From NCBI GenBank assembly GCA_030386875.1, contig CM059579.1, positions 93,320,383 through 93,384,382 on the forward strand: 64,000 bases of DNA. Reading direction: 5' to 3'. Source of the stretch: Morinoia aosen (Eukaryota; Arthropoda; Malacostraca; Amphipoda; Talitridae). The translations under genes were made by a program, and so were the position numbers. A model generated the notes under the pieces. It searched no databases, was not told the origin of the DNA, and saw only the letters and a program-made list of their open reading frames with translations. Positions 1 to 8,835 of the stretch are shown here, piece by piece. Within the stretch, counting starts at the first letter, position 1; every line of letters starts with the position of its first letter.

Positions 1-310
1 TTTAATATAGGTGTCTCTAACGTATATGTTTATTCATCGAAAAACGTAATGGCAAAGAAATCGTGCTGTGACGGGCGGAGGGTGTCATGTGATTCATTTT
101 TTTGTAAATTTCGGTTTTCCAGATGTGTGTTCACCTATAGTGTTGGCTACACCATATATCTATATATATGTGCAAATATGAATAAATTTTTTCTTGGCTT
201 GAATATAATGGAAAAAAGTGTGTGTTCTTTGAGGGGGGTTATCCTTAGGCAACCCCACATACTAGCCTCTCCCTAGCTCCCCACACACTAACCTCCCCTC
301 GCCCCCGCAG

Positions 311-488
311 CTCGCCACAACCCCCAGCCGGGGTATCAGAGTGCACGGTGGCGGTGTACCCGCCCCTCAACCCCGACCACGAGACGTTGCTGCTCCCCGA
401 CAACCTCATCCGGGACCTGGGGCTGTCCTCCTCCGTCACCCGCCAGGGTACCTCCGTCACCGGGCCTAGTACCGTGCAGCGGTACACG
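311..488 (+). CDS. CLSTN: Calsyntenin exon, membrane-proximal extracellular part
   Basis: Reads ...SECTVAVYPPLNPDHE... and then DNLIRDLGLSS, a segment typical of the calsyntenin extracellular region upstream of the membrane span. Calsyntenins are type I cadherin-family membrane proteins of neurons whose tails bind kinesin light chain. The acceptor is the AG at 309-310 after a C-rich tract (frame 312, 315...). The donor is GTACGT at 489 after codon ACG, so the exon ends in phase 0. That phase fits the next exon at 1529. Upstream exons lie outside the window. Identity rests on the collinear run of six exons ending in the diagnostic C-terminus. Confidence 0.8.
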
Positions 489-849
489 GTACGTACCGTG
501 TGTTGTGTATACACTGTTGTGTGTAGTGTGTGTGTGTGTGTGTGAGTGTATATTGCTTGGTGTGTGTTTTGTGTAGTTTGTGTGTTAGCAGACATCAAGT
601 CATTTGCGACAACACAGGCTCGCTCAATCTGGCCGTTACCATTGGAACGATCCTATCGCTTTACGTGTTAAAAATCGCCTTAACTATACCAGTAATTTGT
701 AGAACGAACGGCTTCAAGTTACTTTACGGTCCGTTACACAACGTTAGCTTGTGACCTGACACACAGCTCCTCCTCCCGTTACACAACGGTGTAGTAACTT
801 TTGTTTTGCTACTATTCCTCCTCATATAACGGCCGCGGTGGCGTTTCAG

Positions 850-885
850 AACGTGCTGTGGCAGCTGCACTACGCCAGTCACTAT
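850..885 (+). pseudogene. Decoy copy of the start of calsyntenin exon 1529
   Basis: After TTTCAG at 844-849 the sequence reads AACGTGCTG..GCTGCACTACGC, giving NVLWQLHYA. This is nearly the same as the true exon start at 1529 (NVLRKLHYA), including the preceding acceptor. Similarity fades after about 30 bases, and a possible donor GTACCA follows. It looks like a partial duplication of acceptor plus exon start inside the same intron, not a functional alternative exon, though use as a short exon cannot be excluded from sequence. Confidence 0.55.
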
Positions 886-904
886 GTACCACCACCAACC
901 ACTA

Positions 905-1525
905 CCACTCATGTAAGGTTACACAACAGTCCAGTGACCATTTACTACTACTACTACCACTACCACCACTGATGTAAGGCCTCCATTTGCTGCAGAACGG
1001 TCCAGTAACCATTTACCACCACTACCACAATTGATGTAATTAAGGTCCCCTCCCGTTACATAACGGTCCAGTAACCATTTACCACTACCAGAACTGATGT
1101 AAGGTCCCCTCCCGTCACAAAACGGTCCAGTAATCATTTACCACTACCACAACTGATGTAAGGTCCCCTCCCGTCACACAACGGTCCAGTAACCATTTAC
1201 CACTACCACAACTGATGTAAGGTCCTCTCCCGTCACAAAACGGTCCAGTAACCATTTACCACTACCACAACTGATGTAAGGTCCCCTCCCGTCACACAAC
1301 GGTCCAGTAACCGTTTACCACTACCACAACTGATGTAAGGTCCAGTAACCATGTACCACCGCCACGACTACTCGTACCACTCGTATAACGTCCGGTGCCG
1401 TCACACAACGGTCTAGTAACTTTTGTACTACCACCACTACTCCTCCGATAAAGTCTCCTCCAGTTGCACAACGGTCCAGTAACCATTTACTACTACCACA
1501 ACTGGTGTAAAGTCCCCTCCCGCCG
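905..1525 (+). repeat. 59-bp minisatellite containing acceptor-like motif
   Basis: About ten copies with period 59 (GATGTAAGG at 1096, 1155, 1214, 1273, 1332). Each unit has a block TCCCCTCCCG followed by TCACAMAACGGTCCAG. The array runs directly into the true 3' splice site of the next exon, where the same block reads TCCCCTCCCGCCGCAG and then AACGTGC. The real acceptor is therefore the last, diverged unit of the array. It fills most of the intron 489-1528. Confidence 0.9.
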
Positions 1526-1528
1526 CAG

Positions 1529-1648
1529 AACGTGCTGCGAAAGCTGCACTACGCGAACAGGAAGCCCGCGTACTACCTGAACCGCGCTTTCAAGCTCACC
1601 TGCGCCCAGGCCGCCGGCCACGCCAGCAGCAACGAGTACCTCCAAACC
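1529..1648 (+). CDS. CLSTN: Calsyntenin exon NVLRKLHYANRK...NEYLQT
   Basis: A 120-bp, phase 0/0 exon of 40 codons: NVLRKLHYANRKPAYYLNRA, then FKLTCAQ..GHASSNEYLQT. The motifs NR.F.L.C and NE(F/Y) match the calsyntenin extracellular region just before the stalk. The acceptor CCGCCGCAG ends at 1528; the donor GTGAGT starts at 1649. There is no lesion in this exon. Both splice sites lie in locally duplicated sequence: the acceptor belongs to the 59-bp array, and the donor is repeated 133 bp downstream. Confidence 0.88.
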
Positions 1649-2130
1649 GTGAGTCTCTCCCTCTCTGTGGGGTGGCAGGTTGGCCTCTTTATTCCTCTGA
1701 TAGTGACTATTTGAAGTTCAAAGGTCTGAATGTATTACTTCCCAATAGGTTGTCGTGTTGGCCTCTTTATACCCCCAGACCGTGAGTCTCTCCCCCTCTG
1801 TGGGGTGGCAAGTTGGCCTTCTTATCCCCCTGGTAGTGACTATTTGAAGTTCAAAGGCCACAGAGAATTTACATCTCCTCTAGAACGTCATGTTGGCCGA
1901 TTTTATCCTTCTGAAACTACGTATTTGAACTCTGGAAATGATTGGTTCAAGTTCAAAGGTCACCGGAGAATGTAAATCGCCTCTAGAGTGTCATGTTTGT
2001 TGGCTGTTTATCCCTTCTGGAAGTATGTTTGAAATCTGAAAAGGACTATTTTTAAGTTCATAGGTCTAAGAAAATGTTTATCCATTTCTCATTAGAAAAT
2101 GGTTATTTCAATTTCAAAGGTCACTGAGAA
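1640..2130 (+). repeat. Duplicated donor site and decayed ~130-bp repeats
   Basis: The exon end plus donor (ACC|GTGAGTCTCTCCC, then CTCTGTGGGGTGGCA) at 1646 recurs at 1779 with period 133, including a second GTGAGT at 1782. Further weaker copies carry TGTTGGC..TTTATC and GAAGTTCAAAGG at 1830-2120. It is a degenerate tandem array seeded at the 5' splice site. Confidence 0.75.
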
Positions 2131-2490
2131 TGTTTGTTTGGAGTGACTTCCTCCAGAGTGGCCCCCGAGATGGCCTGATCTTTACCCTGGTGGAAATGCG
2201 TAATTCCAGCAGAAATGTTAGAGAATTTCAGAATTCATTCTGAGAAAGCGGAAGAAAATGTGTGCCGGATAATGAAGTATGTTTTTTGTTTTCAACAATC
2301 GGGCCTACAGAAACAGTCCAATAAGGCATTCAAAGGTCATGCCATTAGACAGAATTCGTTTGCAGTTAGCTTCAAAAATGTTAATTAGATATACTGCACG
2401 TGACGCACGCGTTCATACATGATACACATGTTTGAACACGACACACAACGCATCAAACACACAACACACGCGATGCCGGTGCCCGCAGGT

Positions 2491-2580
2491 GACGGTGATG
2501 CACCCGCAGCTGAACATGGAGCATTCCATGCAGCGCTGAGCAGCCCCACGCCACCGCGCTGGGGGACGATACGCTCGACA
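2491..2580 (+). CDS. CLSTN: Calsyntenin exon with apparent frameshift
   Basis: After GTGCCCGCAG the exon opens with VTVMHPQLNMEHSMQR, matching the V.V.H....EH motif of calsyntenins after the NE(F/Y) segment. It then hits TGA in that frame. One base over, the reading is EQPHATALGDDTLD, which joins in phase to YGHQARLADV in the next exon. So one extra base (or two missing) lies near 2537-2542. The donor is GTGTGT at 2581, after GACAG. This is either a consensus error or a real disabling indel; it is not in a homopolymer. Confidence 0.7.
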
Positions 2581-2810
2581 GGTGTGTGGGGTGTGGGTGT
2601 GTTATGGGGGCGTGTTGTGTGAGGTTGTTGTGTAGTGTGGGGGTGTGGGTGTGTTGTGCGAGGGTGTTATGTAGTGTGTGGGGGTGTGGGAGTGTTTGGG
2701 GGTGTTGTGGGAGTGTGTTGTGTGGGGTGTGGGATGTGTTGTGAGGGTGTGGGGATATGGTGTGTGATGTGTGGTGTGTGGAGTGTTGTGGAAGTTTGAG
2801 GGCATTGTAG
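2581..2810 (+). repeat. GT-rich low-complexity intron start
   Basis: Imperfect GTGTGGGGGTGTTGTG-type repeats directly after the donor. Both strands show long open frames here that are only low-complexity sequence. Confidence 0.85.
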
Positions 2811-2924
2811 TGGGAACGTGGGAATTGAATAACAAGCGTCATGGGAATTGCATGAGGGAGTATTCCAGGCACCGATCCCAAATGGGAGTGATACATGTGC
2901 AATATACCCGGGTAATGTTGGCAA

Positions 2925-3238
2925 TGTGATGTACGTACAATATACGCAACAATTACTATTGTTTTAAGTGTTGTCCCAATAGTGCATTATATTGCAAATG
3001 CATTATATTAATAATTCATTATATTGTATTGTATTGTGATATATTATAGTAATAAAGCATTGTATTGTACTGTGGTGTATTATATTATATTAATAATGCA
3101 TTACATTGTACTGTGATGTATTATATTAAATTATATTAATACTGCATTGTATTGTTTTGTATTGTGATGTACGTATAATATTCGCAACAATTACTATTGT
3201 TCTAAGTGTTGTCCCAATAATGCATTATATTGTAAACC
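2925..3238 (+). repeat. Duplicated block before acceptor plus AT-rich tandem repeats
   Basis: A roughly 75-bp block (GTGATGTACGTA, CGCAACAATTACTATTGTT, GTGTTGTCCCAATA) occurs at 2929 and again at 3166, the second copy ending at the real acceptor of the next exon. Between them are ATTATATTGTATTG-type repeats. Confidence 0.75.
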
Positions 3239-3247
3239 CTTCCCCAG

Positions 3248-3474
3248 GTACGGACACCAGGCCAGGCTGGCTGACGTCATCGCTGCCGTGGACGCCGACA
3301 ACATCTCCGAGGACGCGGCGCTCCTGACGGAGGACCTGAGAAAAGCGGCGTCTCCCGCCCTCCAGACGCCCCCCCCCCGCACCGCCCACGCCCGGACCGC
3401 CCCCCACCAGGTGGACCAGGGGGCCTACGCTACTAGGGAGCTCCGGCCCCCTGCCCCCCTCGCTGCTGGTGCAG
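3248..3474 (+). CDS. CLSTN: Calsyntenin exon YGHQARLADVIAAV, extracellular stalk
   Basis: The acceptor CTTCCCCAG ends at 3247. The codon split across the intron gives R, then YGHQARLADVIAAVDADN and ISEDAALLTEDLR, followed by a Pro/Ala/Arg-rich linker ending PLAAGAG. The donor GTGTGT begins at 3475, phase 1, which fits the transmembrane exon. The first part is well conserved in character; the linker looks fast-evolving. The following intron starts with GT-rich sequence. Confidence 0.75.
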
Positions 3475-3660
3475 GTGTGTGCGTGTGTGTGTACGTGCTG
3501 TTGTGCAGGTGTATTTGTGTATATGTACGTGCCGGTACGCGTGTGTATTTGTGTAGATGTACTTGTGTTTGCGTGTACGTGTGTTTGTGTGTACGTGCCT
3601 TTGTGCATGTGGATGTATTTTTTGTGAATGTGTGTTTGTGCTTTTTTGTGTGGGCGTCAG
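3475..3660 (+). repeat. GT-rich microsatellite
   Basis: TGTGTGTGTGTACGTG-type repeat at the 5' end of the intron; its Cys/Val-rich open frame is spurious. Confidence 0.85.
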
Positions 3661-3929
3661 TCTCCCGATTATTGTGTTCATTGAAAACTAAACTGGTGCA
3701 TTATTTCCATCATGGGATGAGGATCATTTTTTAGGTTCAATGACCCGTTTTGGTAAGTTTATTTGCTGTTCTTGGTCACTTTTTAGCCGTATTCGATAGT
3801 TTCAAGGCAAATTTTGCCATTTTCAATCATTCACTGTACGTTCCATGAAGATTTTTGAGTCGTTTCTAGGCCGTTTTCAGCTCTTTTGAGGCGCATGAGG
3901 TCAGACTCCCAAAGAGCGCCCCCAACTAA

Positions 3930-4265
3930 CCCACAACCCTCCCCAGGGCACGCAGTGACTCGTGATGGTAGCATATTAGGGTCGTTTATAAGCAATTTTC
4001 AGCCGTTTGCAGCCGTTTTAAAACAGGTTCCTAAAGATCGCCCTTAATTCTCCTCTAACACACCTCTAACTCTACCCTAATCTCACCAGGGCACGCAGTG
4101 ACCACCATCATCGTAATGGTAGCATTTTAGGGTCGTTTATAGGCGGTTTTTAGCCGTTTTCAGCCGTTTCAAAGCAGACTTCTTAAACTAACCCGTCCCA
4201 AATCCTCCCAAAACCGATTTCTAACCCACTCCACAACCTTACCAGGGCACGCAGTAACCATCATC
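3930..4265 (+). repeat. Triplicated acceptor of the transmembrane exon
   Basis: The string CAGGGCACGCAGT follows a pyrimidine tract at 3944, 4087 and 4243. Only the last is followed by the membrane-span codons. The first two are followed by ATGGTAGCAT.TTAGGGTCGT and GCCGTTT repeats, so acceptor plus about 20 exon bases belong to a 143-156-bp repeat. Use of the middle copy would read HAVTTIIVMVAF and stop. Confidence 0.85.
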
Positions 4266-4430
4266 GTGGTGGTGTGCGTGGGCTTTGTGGTGGTGCTGGT
4301 GGTGCTGGGTGTGGTGCGCGTGCGGGCGGCGCGCATGCGCAGGGCCTAGCCCGCAGCTCCTGAGGCCGCGCCTGACGCGGAGATGGCCTGGGACGATACG
4401 GCCCTCAACATCACGCTCAACCCCATGGAG
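4246..4430 (+). CDS. CLSTN: Calsyntenin transmembrane and WDD exon with in-frame TAG
   Basis: Reads GHAVTIIVVVCVGFVVVLVV, then LGVVRVRAARMRRA: one hydrophobic span followed by a basic stop-transfer stretch, as in calsyntenins. The same frame continues through a TAG at 4347-4349 to PAAPEAAPDAEMAWDDTA, LNITLNPME. That contains the first tail W-D-D motif, known in the family to bind kinesin light chain. The donor GTGAGG is at 4431. If the TAG is real, the protein ends just after the membrane and loses the whole kinesin-binding tail. A sequencing error or a polymorphism are alternatives. Confidence 0.88.
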
Positions 4431-5760
4431 GTGAGGGGGTACTGCAACCCCATGGAGGTGAGGGGGTACTGCAACCCCATGTAGGTGGGTGGTTGCTGCA
4501 ACCCCATGGAGGTGAGGGGGCACTGCTGCAACCCCATGGAGGTGAGGGGGCACTGCAACCCCATGTAGGTGGGGGTTGCTGCAACCCCATGTAGGTGGGG
4601 GGTTGCTGCAACCCCATGTAGGTGAGGGGGTACTGCAACCCCATGTAGGTGAGGGGGTACTGCAACCCCATGTAGGTGGGGGGTTGCTGCAACCCCATGG
4701 AGGTGAGGGGGCACTGCAACCCCATGTAGGTGGGGGGTTGCTGCAACCCCATGGAGGTGAGGGGGCACTGCAACCCCATGGAGGTGGGGGGTTGCTGCAA
4801 CCCCTTGGAGGTGAGGGGGCACTGCAACCCCATGTAGGTGGGGGTTGCTGCAACCCCATGGAGGTGAGAGGGTACTGCAACCCCATGGAGGTGAGGGGGT
4901 TGTGCAACCCCATGGAGGTGAGGGGGTTGTGCAACCCCATGGAGTTGAGGGGGTACTGCAACCCCATGTAGGTGGGGGGGTACTGCAACCCCATGTAGGT
5001 GGGGGGTTGCTGCAACCCCATGGAGGTGAGGGGGCACTGCAACCCCATGGAGGTGGGGGGTTGCTGCAACCCCTTGGAGGTGAGAGGGTACTGCAATCCC
5101 ATGTAGGTGGGGGTTGCTGCAACCCCATGGAGGTGAGGGGGCACTGCAACCCCATGTAGGTGGGGGGGGGTTGTGCAACCCCATGGAGGTGAGGGGGTAC
5201 TGCAACCCCATGGAGATGAGGGGGTTGTGCAACCCCATGGAGGTGAGGGGGTACTGCAACCCCATGGAGGTGAGGGAGTTGTGCAACCCCATGGAGGTGA
5301 GGGAGTTGTGCAACCCCATGGAGGTGAGGGGGTACTGCAACCCCAAGGAGGTGAGAGGGTTGTGCAACCCCATGGAGGTGAGGGGGTACTGCAACCCCAT
5401 GGAGGTGAGGAGGTTGTGCAACCCCATGGAGGTGAGGGGGTTGTGCAACCCCATGGAGGTGAGGGGGTTGTGCAACCCCATGGAGGTGAGGGGGTTGTGC
5501 AACCCCATGGAGGTGAGGGGGTTGTGCAACCCCATGGAGGTGAGGGGGTTGTGCAACCCCATGGAGGTGAGGGGGTTGTGCAACCCCATGGAGGTGAGGG
5601 GGTTGTGCAACCCCATGGAGGTGAGGGGGTTGTGCAACCCCATGGAGGTGAGGGGGTTGTGCAAACCCATGGAGGTGAGGGGGTTGTGCAACCCCATGGA
5701 GGTGAGGGGGTTGTGCAACCCCATGTAGGTGAGGGGGTTGTGCAACCCCATGGAGGTTAG
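4420..5760 (+). repeat. 27-bp minisatellite built from exon end plus donor (~49 copies)
   Basis: The unit is GTGAGGGGGTACTG or GTGAGGGGGTTGTG followed by CAACCCCATGGAG. It reproduces the end of the preceding exon (CTCAACCCCATGGAG) and its donor GTGAGG. Variants have ATGTAGGTGGGG. The period is 27, a multiple of 3, and donors recur at 4431, 4458, 4485 and so on. Long open frames on both strands here (HLHGVAQPP and similar) are repeat artefacts. Late units (from about 5400) are the most uniform, suggesting recent expansion at that end. Confidence 0.95.
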
Positions 5761-5814
5761 GGATTTTATTTAATTTCAACCTCTAGAAATAGTACTTGAG
5801 CAGATCTTTTTTGA

Positions 5815-5890
5815 CATCAATCCCATGGAGGTGAGTGGCTAACTTGACTCCGTGGTTATGGGTAAATTCAACCCCATGGTGAGAAGGTAA
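5815..5890 (+). repeat. Isolated relics of the donor minisatellite
   Basis: AATCCCATGGAGGTGAGTGG at 5819 and AACCCCATGGTGAGAAGG at 5871 are single decayed units beyond the main array. The first carries a perfect GTGAGT donor. The rest of the intron to 6149 shows no gene. Confidence 0.7.
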
Positions 5891-6149
5891 TGGGATTGAG
5901 GAGGTAACTCAACCGCGGAGAGGCGAGGGGCTGCGTGTGGTTGTAAGTGGTTACGTGGAGTTTGTGGGGTTATGTAGGTACAAGGAAGGTTGTGTGAGTC
6001 TAAATCAGCCCATGGAGGAGAGCGGCTGAAAGGATATTAATACATTCAAGAAACTGTGTCTGTAGAATTAATATAGCTTAAATCGCACGTAAAAAATTTC
6101 TGTATACTCGTACAAAATACGCAAGTTTGACCTCGGGTTGTGCGTGCAG

Positions 6150-6359
6150 ATGGAGCTGTCGGAAGGCGGTCGCCTGCACGGCGCTACGGCAGCTGCGGCT
6201 GCAGCAGACGACCCGTCAGACGACTCGTCCGACGAGGGCAGCAGCAACTACGGGGACGAGCTCGACTCCACTGATGAGGAGGAAGACGAGGTCGAGCTCG
6301 ACGACTCCGCCCCTCAGCGCAAGGAGCTCGAGTGGGACGACTCTACCCTCAAAATGTAG
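6150..6359 (+). CDS. CLSTN: Calsyntenin last exon, acidic tail and C-terminus
   Basis: The acceptor GTGCGTGCAG ends at 6149. The phase-0 frame runs MELSEGGRLHGATAAAAAAD, an acidic Ser/Asp/Glu stretch (DELDSTDEEEDEVELDD), then QRKELEWDDSTLKM and TAG at 6357. LEWDDST near the C-terminus is the hallmark second W-D-D motif of calsyntenin tails, and the acidic block between the motifs is also typical. It is read only if the TAG at 4347 is bypassed or is an error. The intact, highly conserved end argues that this exon has been under selection until recently. Confidence 0.9.
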   Translation: MELSEGGRLHGATAAAAAADDPSDDSSDEGSSNYGDELDSTDEEEDEVELDDSAPQRKELEWDDSTLKM

Positions 6360-6384
6360 ATTGGCTGCGCGGGGGATGTGGCAA

Positions 6385-6840
6385 CGCAGCAACCGATAGT
6401 GGTGAGGGACCTGGCAACGCAGCATTTGTAAGGGAATGGGGCAACGCCGTAACCGATAGGAGCAGGGGACGTGGCAGCGCAGCATTTGGTAGCAGTGGAT
6501 GTGGCAACGCAGAATTTGGTGGGGGACGTGGCAACGTAGCAGTATTCGGCGGCAGGGGACTTGGCAACGCAGCATTTGGTGGCATGGGACTTGGCAGTGC
6601 AGCATTTGGTGGCAGGGGACTCGGCAATGCAGCATTTGGTGGCAGGGGACTTGGCAATGCAGCATTTGGTGGCAGGGGACTTGGCAATGCAGCATTTGGT
6701 GGCAGGGGACTTGGAAATGCAGCATTTGGTGGCAGGGGACTTGGCAACGCAGCATTTGGAAGCAAGGGATATGGCAACGCAGCAACCGATGGTGTCAGGG
6801 AATGTGACAATGCAGCAACCGATGGTGGCAGCGGTGGGAT
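6385..6840 (+). repeat. 30-bp minisatellite in the calsyntenin 3' UTR
   Basis: About 15 copies of GCAGCATTTGGTGGCAGGGG ACTTGGCAAC directly after the stop codon. Copies from 6600 to 6750 are nearly identical; the outer ones are diverged. Open frames through it are spurious. Confidence 0.9.
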
Positions 6841-7009
6841 AAAACATTTTGATAGCAGCTGTGAGATAGGCAATTTTTGGTGGCTGTATTGAAAAAGTGC
6901 GCGTGCGTGCGCTAGGTTCTGGTGTCTGCTGCGGCTTACGTACCTAAAAATATAGGAAAATAGGCTCGAAATGAAGCGAAACTTGGCAACCCCTCGGGAG
7001 GCATGCAAA

Positions 7010-7039
7010 GTGGGCGGGGTTTCGCGTTGCCATGGCGAC
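7010..7039. promoter_or_regulatory. GC box and RFX X-box-like palindrome
   Basis: GTGGGCGGGG (7010-7019, Sp1/KLF type) is followed at 7026 by GTTGCCATGGCGAC, a near-perfect match to the palindromic X-box bound by RFX factors. No coding exon is evident nearby, so promoter function is inference only. The rest of 6850-7560 shows no gene. Confidence 0.35.
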
Positions 7040-7569
7040 AGGTCGTTGTTGTGCGCTGCTTGTCCATTTGTGCACACTATAGCCATTCATCTAATTTCCG
7101 AGGGCAGATACGTCTGACTTGAACTCTCACAAAATACTATTGGACACTTTTGTTTCTTAGTAAACTTGAGCGGGGTCTGAAAGGTGCAGATTAGATTTTG
7201 AATGGATTCTAGGTCTAAGGTTGCAGAGTAGAATTTTAAAGCGAGTTCCGAGTTATTTAAAGAAACGCCTAGAAAGAACTAGATGATCTTTCCGAGCCTG
7301 AAAGAAATCGGCGTTCTTTCTTATCTGGTGAAATACGTTATTTACGTGAACTATTTCGCAATAGCAGGACAATGTTCCAAATTTGCCTGCTTGACTACTA
7401 ACACCAGTTAGTTACCACTACTGCCATTTAATTAGCTATCTACTAATTGATCTAACTGTACAGTTAATCGGCAAATTACTAAGTTTTGTCTCAGTTATAC
7501 TCTGTAAGTTAAGGACGTAAAATGCGACCTTTATACATAGACTCACATGCAGATACCGTGTTCTCTTGC

Positions 7570-8430
7570 GACATACAACAGGAAGAAGGCATAGACGGTA
7601 TACAACAGGTAGAAGGAATAGACGGTATACAACAGGAAGGAAGGCATAGACGGTATACAACAGGAAGAAGGCATAGACGGTATACAACAGGAAGAAGGCA
7701 TAGACGGTATACAACAGGAAGAAGGCATAGACGGTATACAACAGGAAGAAGGCATAGACGGTACACAACAGGATGGAAGGCATAGACGGTACACAACAGG
7801 ATGGAAGGCATAGACGGTACACAACAGGATGGAAGGCATATAGACGGTACACAACAGGAAGAAGGCATAGACGGTACACAACAGGAAGAAGGCATAGGCG
7901 GTACACAACAGGAAGAAGGCATAGACGGTACACAACAGGAAGGAAGGCATAGAAGGTACACAACAGGAAGGAAGGCATAGACGGTATACAACAGGAAGAA
8001 GGCATAGACGGTATACAACAGGAAGAAGGCATAGACGGTACACGACAGGAAGAAGGCATAGACGGTACACAACAGGAAGAAGGCATAGACGGTACACAAC
8101 AGGAAGGAAGGCATAGACGGTATACAACAGGAAGAAGGCTTGTACGGTATACAACAGGAAGAAGGCATAGACGGTATACAACAGGAAGGAAGGCATAGAC
8201 GGTATACAACAGGAAGGAAGGCATTGACGGTATACAACAGGAAGGAAGGCATAGACGGTATACAACAGGAAGGAAGGCATAGACGGTATACAACAGGAAG
8301 GAAGGCATAGACGGTATACAACAGGAAGGAAGGCATAGACGGTATACAACAGGAAGGAAGGCATAGACGGTATACAACAGGAAGGTGGCTTGTACGGTAT
8401 ACAACAGGAAGAAGGCTTGTACGGTATAGA
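7570..8430 (+). repeat. 27/28-bp minisatellite
   Basis: About 31 copies of GGCATAGACGGTATACAACA GGAAGAA, with 28-bp variants carrying GGAAGGAA. The TATAC/TACAC difference marks sub-blocks. Three long minus-strand open frames here (VYRLCLPSCC and similar) are products of the repeat. 8430-8780 holds only a poly-G run (8551-8563) and nothing recognisable. Confidence 0.95.
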
Positions 8431-8784
8431 ACTATAAAGAGTTAGTACGATCAGTGAGTACAGAAATAACTACGAGTGCCATAAGTTTAGCATCGACTTT
8501 GATCTCACCCATGAAATTTGTTGGCAATGTTGAATGTTGTTAGAGTGTGTGGGGGGGGGGGGGAGTGGGGGGCGGCTTGTAGGTATGAGTGTGGGCTACG
8601 GTACGCAAGTAAACAAGATATTTTTGTGTTGATGACAATGATACATTTTTTAAATGAATTACGTAGAATTACATAATAACTTAGTTTGGAAATTTCGAAG
8701 GTCCTTCAGTTTTCGGTGGTTTTGGGGTGTTCGGCTAATTGGTACTTGACGAATAGTGGTAGGGAAATTGGTACACATTGACTA

Positions 8785-8835
8785 GCAGTAAGAAAGAAAG
8801 AAAACTTTATTTCCAATAGAGATTGTACAATATTA
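8785..8835 (-). mobile_element. Possible LINE 3' terminus
   Basis: GAAAGAAAGAAAACTTTATT reads on the minus strand as an AATAAA signal followed by a TTTC microsatellite, like the 3' ends of LINE copies at 18.67 kb (+) and 36.54 kb (-). The body to the right (to about 9100) is not recognisable. Confidence 0.4.

Noticed and set aside
4239..5779. Very long open frames on both strands (HLHGVAQPP, NPMEVRGLC and similar)
   Set aside because: They are translations of the 27-bp minisatellite, open because the period is a multiple of three. All frames show the same repeat and there is no start context or conserved domain.
6216..7086. Multiple long frames after the calsyntenin stop codon
   Set aside because: All derive from the 30-bp repeat in the 3' UTR; the real frame ends at the TAG at 6357.
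7436..8404. Three overlapping minus-strand frames of ~270-320 residues rich in Cys, Pro and Tyr
   Set aside because: They are read from the 27/28-bp minisatellite; the sequence shifts frame with each 28-bp unit and has no non-repeat part.
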